From the NCBI GenBank assembly GCA_026120185.1, contig JANUWF010002121.1, positions 1,611,501 to 1,675,500 on the forward strand: a stretch of 64,000 bases of DNA. Direction: 5' to 3'. The notes beneath the pieces are model-generated. The model saw only the letters and a list, made by a program, of their open reading frames with translations. It was not told the DNA's origin and did no database searches. Below are positions 11,317 to 21,561 of this stretch, piece after piece (positions within the stretch are counted from its first letter, which is position 1; each line of letters begins with the position of its first letter). This DNA comes from Voacanga thouarsii. Lineage: Eukaryota; Streptophyta; Magnoliopsida; Gentianales; Apocynaceae. The position numbers and the translations under genes were made by a program.

Positions 11317-11994
11317 GTTCCTTGTATAAAGAAGTGCCTTATTTTATTGTTTGTATAATTGTATTTTACTTTCACTATGTGTTGTAAATATGTTAATAGA
11401 GAGATACATGTTAATAATAACTAACTTGTTTTTGTATGTTTGAATAAATTGTATATTTAGTTATTTAATTTTACTAACCCAATGTTAATGTGGAATATGT
11501 GTAATAATAATATTTTTAATTTGTTGATTTTTACATCTATAATTTTGAGTCAATACTAACTCTTTTATTTTTAGGTTTAGACATAAGCTAACACGATATT
11601 GGAGACGAACTATTTTACTAGTTGTTTCTTTATTTTCAATTTTTGCTTTTATTTTGATTTAAGAATTCTTATTTTAAATGTATCGTGGTCATGCATTCAA
11701 TTAGGATAGTTTTTAGTTGTTAAAAAAGAGAGAGAGAGAAAAAGAAAAAACATTAGTGTATTGATTAGCAAAATTACAGGCTCACATTGATGTTTTTGGA
11801 GAGACGTCATTAGAAGTATTAGTGAATTCTTTTGTTGCCAATATAAATTCATCTGTTCAATAGCATGAAGAAGCTTCCCAGCGATGGTGCGATCCAACGA
11901 AACAATTAGTTAAGATTGTTGAGGAGACTCATGAGTTCATGCTAGCCCATACATTTGAATAAGAGAATCTCCCAGGAGAGGGAAGATCCTATGA

Positions 11995-12459
11995 GGGACA
12001 ACTGTCCAATGTGGGAAGGGGGTATTGAATTCTTCTCTATGTACTAATAATCCAAATCTCTCTTTGTCACATGATTTCGTAGGTTCCTCTCTTTTCTTGG
12101 AGAATTTGGGTCCAAATAATGATGTGTTGACTTTAGCATACTTCAAGGAGTTAGATCTTTGAACACTATATCGTAAGAAGTCCTTGGAGGATGGTGGAAA
12201 TTTCTACCCTTCACCCCATTCAACGAGAGTTAACTTATTTTTTATAGATGTGTCGAAAAGTAAGGATTTCCTGATCCCTTTTTTAAGAACTCAATTGCTA
12301 AGTTTTAAGGAGAATTTTAATTGTAAAAATTCTTTTGAAGGGTTAATTGGTGAGTTCAAAATTGATGCATCCGTTAGATACTATGTGCACTTATATGTTG
12401 GAAAAGATATTTATGTGTCTAAAGGAATGTTAGAAAATGAGGTTTATATGTTTTGCTAA
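11995..12459 (+). pseudogene. Unrecognised ORF in ATH-2 interior
   Basis: A frame of 155 codons is open except for one TGA near 12160, which could come from CGA. The intact part (12184-12459, 91 aa) contains VNLFFIDVSKSKDFLIPFL, and the upstream part has GSSLFLENLGPNNDVL. I see no zinc knuckle, protease or polymerase motif. By position (after the PBS) it could be a gag remnant of a non-autonomous element, but the sequence does not match any gag I recognise. The rest of 11238-12529 is AT-rich and shows nothing further. Confidence 0.4.
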
Positions 12460-12880
12460 GATAAATCGTTTTCATGAACCTCCATTTTTCAAAATCCTCC
12501 ATTCTTCATTCTACATTTGTTAGACCTATTGTAATAACCCACCTTGTCCGGCTTGCATAAGGAATTTGTGTAGCATGGTTTTGTTAACAATGAAAATATA
12601 TATAAACGAAATATTTTCCTTCTTTATTATCAATAATAAAATTAAGATTGCAAAGTAATAATATTATTCATAGAATTATAATATAGCCATCAGTAGTGCT
12701 ATTATCATTATTAATATTAGTATTATTATTGCTAATATTATTGATTTTATTTTTATTCTCTTATCCATTACTATTATTTTATGTCTATTATGTAATATCA
12801 ATATTCCTTGGTAATATTAAATTATAGTATTATTGAATTCAATAATTGTATTAAATTATTATATTATTCTTACCATTATT

Positions 12881-12884
<4 letters not shown>

Positions 12885-12944
<60 letters not shown>
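12885..12944. repeat. (TATG)n-(TA)n microsatellite
   Basis: A compound repeat of several TATG units followed by about 17 TA units lies in the upstream part of the solo LTR. Confidence 0.9.
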
Positions 12945-12945
<1 letters not shown>

Positions 12946-13326
12946 CAACTAATACCATAAATATCTTAATTTATATTATATTATATACAAAATATTTTAG
13001 GGGGCCCGCAAGAAATAAATGAAGATGGCCCACAAGCATGACATTTTTTACCAAGATTAGCCATTCTTAGACTTCCTTAATTAAGCTTAATTAAGTTAAA
13101 CTAGATTAGGGCAAGTGATCATAATTAAGCTAAACTAGCTTAGGGTAAATTAATCATGATTAAGTGTATATTAGCCCTAAGATGTTTTAAGAGATTCTAT
13201 AAGTTTCTAAGAGGTTCTACAACTTTCTAGCATAATCCTTAATCTTCTTGTGAATACTAGAGAAGTCTAAAGACTTCTAGAAATGCCAACTCACCTTAAA
13301 GCAAGACCAAGAGGATTAATCTCTTT

Positions 13327-13540
13327 AAATAGGAGTAAGGAGGGAGAATTTCGGCCAAATCTGGGAGGAGAAGAAGAAAAACAGAAAAGTGAAGAGAGGA
13401 AAGGAAGAACAAAAGAAAGACTAAGGGAGAGAGAGGGAGATTTCCGGCAGCAAGGAGGAAGAAAAGGAAACCGGCAGCAAGGAGAAAGAAAGGAGAAGGA
13501 AGGAAGGAAAGGAGTATACAGCTTTGCCCTCATCTTGGAA
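13327..13540 (+). repeat. Purine-rich leader tract of the solo LTR
   Basis: About 200 bp of nearly uninterrupted A/G directly follow the TATA-like site. The unit CCGGCAGCAAGGAG occurs twice (near 13445 and 13471). The ORF across it (87 codons, mostly R/E/K/G) reflects composition and is not treated as a gene. Confidence 0.6.
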
Positions 13541-16500
13541 AGGTAAGAGATCATTTCACAAAAGCTAAAAGAATGATGTTAGAAGTTGGAAACTAAATGC
13601 ATATGAATTTGTTGATGTTGAGCAATGAAAATATTTTGATGTTGTGATGGATGTTGAATTGACCGGTTGGTGTAGTGATGGGTTGAGTATGGTTTTCAGT
13701 TCATTTAAGGTGTATTGGAGTGATGGTATACTGAAAATTTGAAAAGAAAAAGGAAGGAAGTGATAAAGAAAACAAGAAAAGCCATTTGTTAATAACAACT
13801 CACTAGTTTGTGTTGTTTGGAAATATTAAAGGAAATCTGAATATATGTGACTGGAAATTGAGCATAAATGACTTTAAACATGTCCTAGACTAGTTAGAAA
13901 GTATTTGGAACAAGTTGTGTGGAGGTTGTGAGGGTTTTGAATGGCTAAGAGTTCATGAACAACAAGAAGGGTGAAAACTGCCAAAATTTACTGGTTTGGT
14001 AAAGCTGGGAATAATTTATTTGTTTGAACAAAAGAGAAGTGCTGGGCATGAAAACATGTTAGAAAAATGATGTTGGGATGTTAAATAAGGTATTTGAGGG
14101 TTTAAATGTGATAGGATATGTTGAAGAAACCATAGAAACAAATTAAAACAAGTTGAGCTTCTAAACAGTAATTTTGGACCTCCAGCTCGGAGCAGTAAGT
14201 TTATCTGGAAAAATGAACGGAATGGAGAGAGGTTTGAATACCCCATGACCTGAAATTGATATATAACTGACCTAGGAGTATTTAGGAAGTGGTTTCACCT
14301 CATTTGGACCTGAATTGGAAGAGTTATGTACAAAATACTGGAAAGTAACGAAACTGGACTCCAAACTCGGAACAGTGGAATCAACTGAAAAACTGTACAA
14401 AATGGGATGGAGTTTGCATGACTCATGACCTGGAATTGATAGAGGGATATATTAGGGATATTATGGAAGTAACCTCACCTTATTTGGACCTATATTGAAT
14501 AATTTATGTGAAAAATAGTGGAGGATGGTAAAGCTGTAAAACCAGAAAACCATCCAAAGCATTAATCCATTTATTTCTTTAAGAAAATTATAGAAACCTT
14601 ATCCAAACCATTAAGCATTTGAAACCATTATGTAATAATACCGAGATATACTAATGGTGTAGGTGAATCAAGTCGAGGGAACTCCTTTTAGGACTATACA
14701 CGAGTGCAACTTCGACTTAGTATACAAGGTGAGTCCCTATGATTTCTAAAACCTTTTTAAAGGATAGTGTACTTTAATTTTCCATGAAATGACATGTTTT
14801 ATACCGTTTTGGAAACATTTAAATATGTTTACGGAATACATGAGCAAGACTTATTTTTATGCTATTTCGACTTGAATGAATTTGATAATTGGTTTGAAAA
14901 CCTTATTGGATGATTAAAACACGAATTATGTGAATTTAGCCATTTTGGATTAAATATTTGGGATTTCCGGAAAATGATAAACTTTAGAAACGGGTATTTG
15001 GAAAATGATCCAGATATCCTTATTGGAATGATTTATGAAACTTTTGGAACTCGGGTATTCAGTAAATGATTGAATTATCCTTATTTGAACTCTTGTGAAT
15101 ATATTTCAAATCGGGTAAGGGTAAAATGACCCAAATACCCTCAAAAAGTCTTTTGGAACCTGGTATGGGTAAGATGACCCGAATGTCCTTGGAAAATGTC
15201 TTTTGTGATTGAGTACGGGAAAAATAACCCGGTTACTCTTGGAAACACGTTTTGATGTGTGAGTAAAACCTTTTATCTGGTTTCAACATGATTTTAGAAA
15301 ATGTTGTTTTGGCCCCAAAATGTTTTGATTGAAGATCCTGCGAGATCAGATAACCCTCTGGCCTGATTAGTCAGATGGGGTTGGTATTGTTGCGTTGAGT
15401 ACTCAGCAAGGACTTTGATCTTTGTACTAGTCCATGTTAGAGGTAGACGACCCCAAGTAACCTGGCTAGTTTTGGGGATTGTCTTACTCCAGACAGGGCG
15501 ACAGGACATTGAGATGAGTCGTCCTGGCTAGCCGTTTGTGCCTGGCAATTTCCGTGTTTGTGAATGCGTTTGTGAATGCTTGTTGTTTTTGAGCCATTCG
15601 CTGGAATAAGGATGGGATGTTCGGGGCATTTGACTCCTTACCACCTCGATGGTGATTGACGTCAGGATTGGGACCCCGGCTGATGGAGGTAAGTAAAAGA
15701 TCCCTAAGTGCACGGTGGGGTACATTTGTACGCTGCTCACCCTTCCGGCCTGACACGGGTGACGTGCTATAAGGCGCAGTCCCTGGCACCAGAAACCATG
15801 CAGCTGAAGGCGAAGTTCCTTGAACTTTACACGCGGGTCGCACTTCTAAAAGGGGAAGAACCCGCATTTATTAAAATTAGGGGCCATATGTTTGGAAATC
15901 ATTATTTTTTAAATGTACATGATAACTTGATCCTAATTTTACCAATTACTGCTATTTCGCTGTTGTGAAATTTATTGCAGTAAAGAGATTGAAAATCATC
16001 TCTCTTCTGAGCAAAACACTAACACACACGGGACTCACTGAGTATACCACTCACATGTGTGTTTGTCTTTCCTATTTTTTTAGGGATTGGAGTTGATGGC
16101 TAGCGACGGTACTACCCGGACTTACCATCTAGCGCTAGATAGCGAATCTTTCGGCATGATTATTGTACCAAGATGATGGAACTATTTTGTGTTGTGTATT
16201 TTGGGAACCCTGATGATGTATCTATTACAATTCGCGTATTTGTAATGAAAGAGTATGTTGTACGTATTTATTTAAGCTTTGACTTGTACTTACTTGCTTT
16301 AAGTTTAAATCGTTATAAAGACCTAGTCTGAGGAGTCGGACGGGGCGACATCCCACCTGAGCCCGGCCCACTGCGTTAAGAAATGAAATGTGGGGTGTTA
16401 CACCTATCTTCTATTTTGAACTTAATTTCTTTTCAAAAGGTTTGATAAGGAAGCATGATGGGTGTAGAGCATTTTTGTTTTATTTTTATTATTTTAGTCT

Positions 16501-16754
16501 TTTTATTTAGTTTGTTTTCTTTTATTTAGGTATGTTTTTATTTTATTATTATTTTTCTTGTGCTTTTTTGTGTTTTTTTTTATAGGCATAAGGTCCTCTT
16601 GGACAAGCCCTTCTCTTTACCTCAAGCTTGGCTATCTATTGGAGCATTATTGCACTTGGGAAGTATTACTTAAACTTTCTTCCCCTTTATTATTTTTGGT
16701 CCCTTTGGAGATGCTTTCTGGTGTTTATCTTTTGCCAAGGAGGACATTGTCCAA

Positions 16755-16777
16755 TTTAAGTGTGGGGGAGTGGTTTG
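16755..16777 (+). promoter_or_regulatory. Polypurine-tract-like block 1
   Basis: TTTAAGTGTGGGGGAG followed by TGGTTTG resembles the true polypurine tract at 18561. It follows GGACATTGTCC, an 11-bp palindrome with a single central base. Confidence 0.6.
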
Positions 16778-17012
16778 GTGATATACTTTGTCCAAGTTTT
16801 TATCAATTATCTTGGTGTTTTCTTAGTGGTGAGATACTTTAGAAAATTTTGGTTTAAAAGTTTTGAAAATTTAAAGATTTAGAAGAGTGAAACTTTAGGA
16901 GCTAATTTGGAATGGAAGTTTGTTTTTCTTATCTCTTCTCCTTTATATTTTTGGTCCCATGGTATTGTTTTTTTTTTGTTATATTTATTTGGCCATTGAG
17001 GACAATATCCAG

Positions 17013-17035
17013 TTTAAGTGTGGGGGAGTGGTTTG
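17013..17035 (+). promoter_or_regulatory. Polypurine-tract-like block 2
   Basis: This is identical over 23 nt to the block at 16755 and is again preceded by a GGACA-type sequence (GAGGACAATATCC). Confidence 0.6.
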
Positions 17036-17626
17036 ATTGACAAGTCTTCTATACATATTCTTTAGCCTTCTGGGAGTAAAGAATTTTTGGTGTGAAATTC
17101 TTCAAAATTTTCTGATTTTCCGGAGATTTTAAACTGTATTTTTTGTGCATGTCTTTATGATGGAATATAGAGCATAGGTTCTAGATCATTTATGGCTTAT
17201 GCATGACTTTTTGCACTCACTTGGACAAAGTAGTTCTTGATCAACTGCTTTGCATTATTCTTAAACTTATTTTTTCTCTAATATTCATAGAGCGTTTTAG
17301 AACTTACTTGAATACCTCTCGAGGTGAAGTAAGAAAGGCAATCATGATTTAACTTAGGGATGACGGTAATAGGCCTTCTTTGGATAGTTTGAGCTTTTCA
17401 AGCCTACCTATTGTTATATTATCCCTAGTGCTTATGTTGAGCCTAAATTGGTGATCTCTTTCTTTAAAACCCATCACAATATTTTGTCCATTACTTGTGC
17501 TGAGAGTTTGTGTAATTTTCCAAATCTTTATGCTCTTGGAGGATGAAAGTATATGTATGTTGAGAAAAAATGCAGGGATAGAGATCATGACTTGTTACTT
17601 CCTGTCATGGATCAATTACGAGTGGA

Positions 17627-17900
17627 GCTGGGAAAAGAAAGGAAGTAGAATGGAAGAAAGAAGTTGAAAAAAATTGAGAAAGAAAAGAGTATTGAGCCGA
17701 AAAAGATGAGAAAGAAGAAAAGAAATGAGAGGAATTGAAAAGAGAAAACGACAAGCTGCTAGAAAGAAAAGTGAAGAAAAAGAAAAGAACAGCAGCAGTG
17801 AAAACAAAAGAGGAATAAAAGAAGACAGAATTGAAAGAGAATCAAAAGAAAATTGAAAAAGAAAAGAAAAAAAAGAGCAAAAAGATCACAAAAGGGATGG
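17627..17900 (+). repeat. Long A/G tract in ATH-2
   Basis: About 270 bp consist almost only of A and G, with a few C and T. No convincing reading frame crosses it. Similar purine tracts upstream of the 3' LTR are common in Athila/Tat elements (family knowledge). Confidence 0.6.
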
Positions 17901-18560
17901 TGAGTGAACTGTAAAAGTAAGTTCATATAAAACACTTGACGCCATTGCTGAAAAATTGAGTGGTAATGTGAGGAAAAGAGTTAATGATAAGAAGAGGTGA
18001 AAGAAAAAAAGAACAATGCAGGATTTGCTTGAAGTGCATAAGGGTTGTTATATAAAGTTATGGTTTGATTGATTCTTGGAATAGGAGAACAAGAAGAGTT
18101 GAGAATTATAGGTTTATTTTGGTTACCATTTTCTTGCTTACTCTCAGTTTTTCTTTGAATTTTATTTTTCCTATATCCTTCGTTTGCTAAGCCACATTAC
18201 AAACCTTTAGCCTTACATTACAAGCTTAAAAGACCTACTTGATCTAAGTAGAATCATGATATGTCTCGGATTAGTGGAGAGAGTGTATGAAAAGTAAGCA
18301 TATGGAATGCATATTCTTTTTGAACTGATTTCTTTCCAATGGTTTGAGAATATTGTGAAGTATTGAGATGATTCTACTAAGTCATTTATCACTACACAAG
18401 TCTTGCATTGGCTGTGAAAGATTTAGTATCATATGTTTCATGTTCATGAATAAAGAAAGCATTGAAGATATGGTTTTGGAATTGATTGAGTGATTTGATC
18501 AAAACCTTGTGTTTTTCCTACTTGTTCTAGATACTTTGCTTGAGGACAAGCAAAGAGTTA

Positions 18561-18574
18561 AGTGTGGGGGAATT
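18561..18574 (+). promoter_or_regulatory. ATH-2 polypurine tract
   Basis: AGTGTGGGGGAATT directly abuts the 3' LTR start and would prime plus-strand synthesis. Confidence 0.8.
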
Positions 18575-20108
18575 TGATAGGGGCTAAATTGGTCATACTT
18601 TGTTTAGTTATTTGAGGCACTTTTGTAATACATTTTGTGTAATAACTAGTCATATTCTATCATATTTGAGATTTTACTCTTGGAAAAGTATTTTGGTTAT
18701 TATTTCAAAATTTTGGGTAAAGCAAAGCAAAACCGTCGTGAAACAGAGTAGAGGCGGCACCGGCTAGAGCCCTAGAACCGGCGCCGACTGTACTCTGGTT
18801 AGACAAACTTCAAAGCAATGGAAAAATTGTAGAAACAGAGTAGAACAGAACCTAAGCGGCACCGGCTGTAAGGCTGGAACCGGCGTCGGCTGCATTCTAG
18901 AACTTATGCGCACAATTCAGAGAAAAAACGACGAACGAGTGGAGAAGCAGAACACAGGTGGCGCCGGCTCCGAAGAACTAAGGCGGCGCCGGCTGCGGTC
19001 TGTCCTTGAGGCGGTGCTACGATCTTTCTACGCGTTTTTTGAAATCTGAGGCGTTTTAGTATCTTCCAACTTCTACTCGGCCAAGAACTTTGTACCTACG
19101 AATTTAGGCACTTTTTTAGCCCATAAATAGATGAAAAACACAAGGGAAAAAGGGAGAATTCATTGATCATCATAGAAAATCACTCAGTCCAAGGAGGAAT
19201 TCTTCAAGTTCAAGAAGGGTTGTACAAGAAGGTCTTCAAAGGAAGAAGAAGGAGGCTTGTCTATGAGTTCTTTCTTTTACTTTGTCTTCTTTTTCTTGAC
19301 AATGATATGTTAATTGTTTTATTGTAATTTGACATTGTTTTAGATATTCATGATTTTTAGAGTTATTTGATCTTTTGATTAATTGATTGTTCTTCGTGGT
19401 ATTTAATTACTTGGGCGTATGACGAGATTAATAGGTTGTTTCTTTTCATTAACTTGCTAGACCAAAGAGGTTGATGGTAGTTGCAATTGATTAATTTCAT
19501 ACTTATTGGCTGTTAACTTGCTAGACCAAAGAGGTTAATTGCTGAGGATGGAGTAATTAAAGGTTAATTGATGTTTGCCAGACTAAGGATTCATTGATTA
19601 ATTTTATGTTTTAAATTTGCCAGACCAAGGAAATTTAAACAAGGATTGTGCTTAATGCATCTTCTGGATGAATTAGTTGAGACAGACCAAGTGATGCTAA
19701 CTTATCTAGAAAGTAGTAATTAGTTGAGACAGACCAGGTGATGCTGATTTATCTTAATCCTTCATGATACTAAGAGAATAATTGGTTATGATGATGGTTA
19801 GGTACTTTGAGATCATGTTTGTCTACACAATGGTTTGAGTTGCATACTTATCCATCCTTGACGTGTATATATTTCGATTTTTGTTTTCTTTTGTTTCGGT
19901 TTGGTTTTATCGAGTCGGATAAATAATGAAAGAAGGGTAATTAATGTCTACTTGTTCCTTGAGGATCGACACTCGTTTGAACCCTATGCTCAGTTAATGA
20001 TAAGTACGCTTGCTCATATGTGTGATTTGGGTTTAACATTTTAATTTAAACTTAATTGGGAATGCGCTTAGTTTTGTATGATTTTTATACCCAAGTCCAG
20101 ACACAACA
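18575..20108 (+). mobile_element. ATH-2 3' LTR
   Basis: The 1534-bp LTR runs from TGATAGGGGC to CCAGACACAACA. The cluster of GGCGCCGGCT-like motifs at 18754-19015 is best preserved here. Two copies of GCGGCACCGGCT lie 102 bp apart (18754 and 18856). Confidence 0.92.
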
Positions 20109-20690
20109 ATAGAATAGTTATGTTGAAGGATATTTTATATGTACTTAGATTTAGACAGCATTTGGTTTCAATTGCAAAACTTATTAATCAGGGATATTCT
20201 GTTTCTTTCTATTTTGGTATTACTATAAGTGGAAATGGAGAAGTTCTTTGTTTTGGACACATGTATGAAAACTTATTCTTCTTAAATTCTATAAGCAATT
20301 AAATAAATAATGCTCAATCTGAACCTTTAAGTAAGAAGAGAAAGACCAATATCAATGATTCAAACATTTGGCACCTAAGATTGCGTCATATTAACTCAAC
20401 TAGGATTTAGAGGTCAATCTATGATGGGTCCTCGGGCTCAATAAGATTGGATAGTTAGCCTCAGTATAAATCCTACTTTATGGGAAAAATGACCAAAAGG
20501 TCATTCACCCAAAAGGCTGATAGAGCCAAGGAGATATTAGGCCTTGTTCACACTTATGTGCGTGGTCCTTTATCTACAACAGCTAGAGAGAGTTTTAAGT
20601 ACTTCATCACTTTCACGGATGATTGTACAAGTTTTGGTTATGTCTACCTGATAAGGAGCAAGTCTGACTCTTTTGACAAGTTCAAATAGT
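20109..20690 (+). pseudogene. pol: COP-1 protease end, GAG-pre-integrase and integrase core
   Basis: COP-1 resumes after the ATAGA duplication with VMLKDILYVLRFRQHLVSIA. A GAG-pre-integrase segment follows with LRLRHINSTRI and GKMTKRSFTQKA, then the integrase catalytic core beginning GLVHTYVRGPLS and TFTDDC. The first catalytic aspartate (usually HTDVRGP) reads tyrosine. Stops occur near 20300, 20406, 20457 and 20687. At about 20735-20747 a deletion joins the core directly to the region downstream of it, so the second D and the E of the DDE triad are gone. Confidence 0.82.
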
Positions 20691-20746
20691 TTAAGGTTGA
20701 AGTGGAGCATTGGATAGGTAAACTAATCAGTACCTAGGACACAGTA

Positions 20747-21561
20747 TGAGATGTGGACTGGGCGTAAGCTAAGTCTGAATCATCTCAGGATATGGGGCTG
20801 TCTACCATATGTATTGATCAAGGGAGACAAGTTAGAACTAAGATCAAAATTATACTATTTTGTTGGGTATCCAAAAGGGATAAAAGGAGGTTACTTTTAT
20901 CATCCCAAGGAGCAGAAAGTACTGGTAAATTCTAATGCTAGATACTTGGAGGATGATCAAAGTACTTCCACTAAAGGTTCAACAAGGTTGGAACTTGATG
21001 AGAAGTTATCTTCAAAATCAACTTCTTCAGACTCGATTGTGGAATAAGAAGAGGCACAACCTTAAGAACCAATACAAATGGAGCCTCGTCGTAGTGGGAG
21101 AGTATCTAGGGTTCTAGAAAGATGTACTGGAGAGGCTTTCCAGCTGGTTTCTGACCATCAGGAATAAGATCCCACAAGATATGAAGAGGCTATTGTTGAT
21201 GCCGATGCAAATCTATGACAAGAAGCAATGAAAGTCGATATTGAGTCCATGTACTTCAATTAGGTTTAGGATCTTATAGCTTCACCTGAAGGGATAAAAC
21301 CCATTGGGTGTAAGTTGGTATACAAGAGGAAGAGGGGAGCAGATAGGAAAGTGGAAACCTTCAAAGCTAGGCTTGTGGCGAAAGGGTATACTCAGAAAGA
21401 GGGAATCGACTATGAGGAAATCTTTTCCCTGGTAGCCATACATAAGTCCATCCGTATCCTCCTTGCCATCGCATGTCATTATGACTATGAGATATAGCAA
21501 ATGGATGTCAAGACGACATTTCTTAATGGCCATCTTAGTGAAGACATCTATATGTCCCAAC
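20747..21561 (+). pseudogene. pol: COP-1 integrase tail and N-terminal reverse transcriptase
   Basis: It begins YEMWTGRKLSLNHLRIWGC, the usual copia segment after the integrase core. A variable linker (to about 21110) is followed by the RT start: PIGCKLVYKRKRG, then FKARLVAKGYTQKEGIDYEE and FLNGHLSEDIYMSQ. Stops (TAG or TAA) occur near 21045, 21054, 21166, 21218, 21262 and 21496. The protein ends at 21561 where the TEK-2 LTR begins. The YVDD motif and RNase H are not present in the window for this copy. Confidence 0.85.

Larger units (their letters stand above)
12530..16402 (+). mobile_element. Solo Tekay-like LTR nested in ATH-2
   Basis: It begins TGTAATAACCCACC, ends GGGGTGTTACA and is flanked by a perfect 5-bp duplication CCTAT (12525-12529 and 16403-16407), 3873 bp. 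The last 60 bp (GGGGCGACATCCCACC and onward) resemble the end of the TEK LTRs, and the segment near 15390 (GTTGAGTACTCAGCAAGG) has a counterpart near 25070. It is therefore a related but distinct subfamily. No PBS, polypurine tract or coding region lies inside. TTTAAATA at 13325 followed by a purine-rich leader is the likely promoter. Small ORFs at 13283-13546 and 15484-15968 are not supported as genes. Confidence 0.92.
16403..18574 (+). mobile_element. ATH-2 interior, 3' half, non-coding
   Basis: This continues the ATH-2 interior after the nested LTR. It is T-rich at first and contains two copies of a polypurine-like block (16755 and 17013), a long purine tract (17627-17900), and the segment shared with ATH-1 (18280-18574). 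ORFs of 60 to 94 codons occur, but none shows retroviral motifs and none is conserved in the second copy. The function of this 2.2-kb region is unknown. Confidence 0.75.
9678..20108 (+). mobile_element. ATH-2: complete Athila-like element, non-coding interior
   Basis: The two LTRs (9678-11213 and 18575-20108) are closely similar and the element is bounded by a perfect 5-bp duplication ATAGA (9673-9677 and 20109-20113). A PBS follows the 5' LTR and a polypurine tract precedes the 3' LTR. Without the nested solo LTR at 12530-16402 the interior is about 3.5 kb and contains no recognisable protease, RT or integrase. It therefore depended on another element for movement (inference). It sits inside the COP-1 protease. 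Confidence 0.93.

Noticed and set aside
13283..13546. 87-codon Arg/Glu/Lys-rich ORF on + and a Phe/Leu/Ser-rich ORF on - across the same stretch
   Set aside because: Both follow from the purine-rich composition of the solo LTR leader.
15484..15968. ORFs of 70-127 codons in a less AT-rich part of the solo LTR
   Set aside because: They lie wholly within an LTR, overlap on both strands, and show no recognisable motif.
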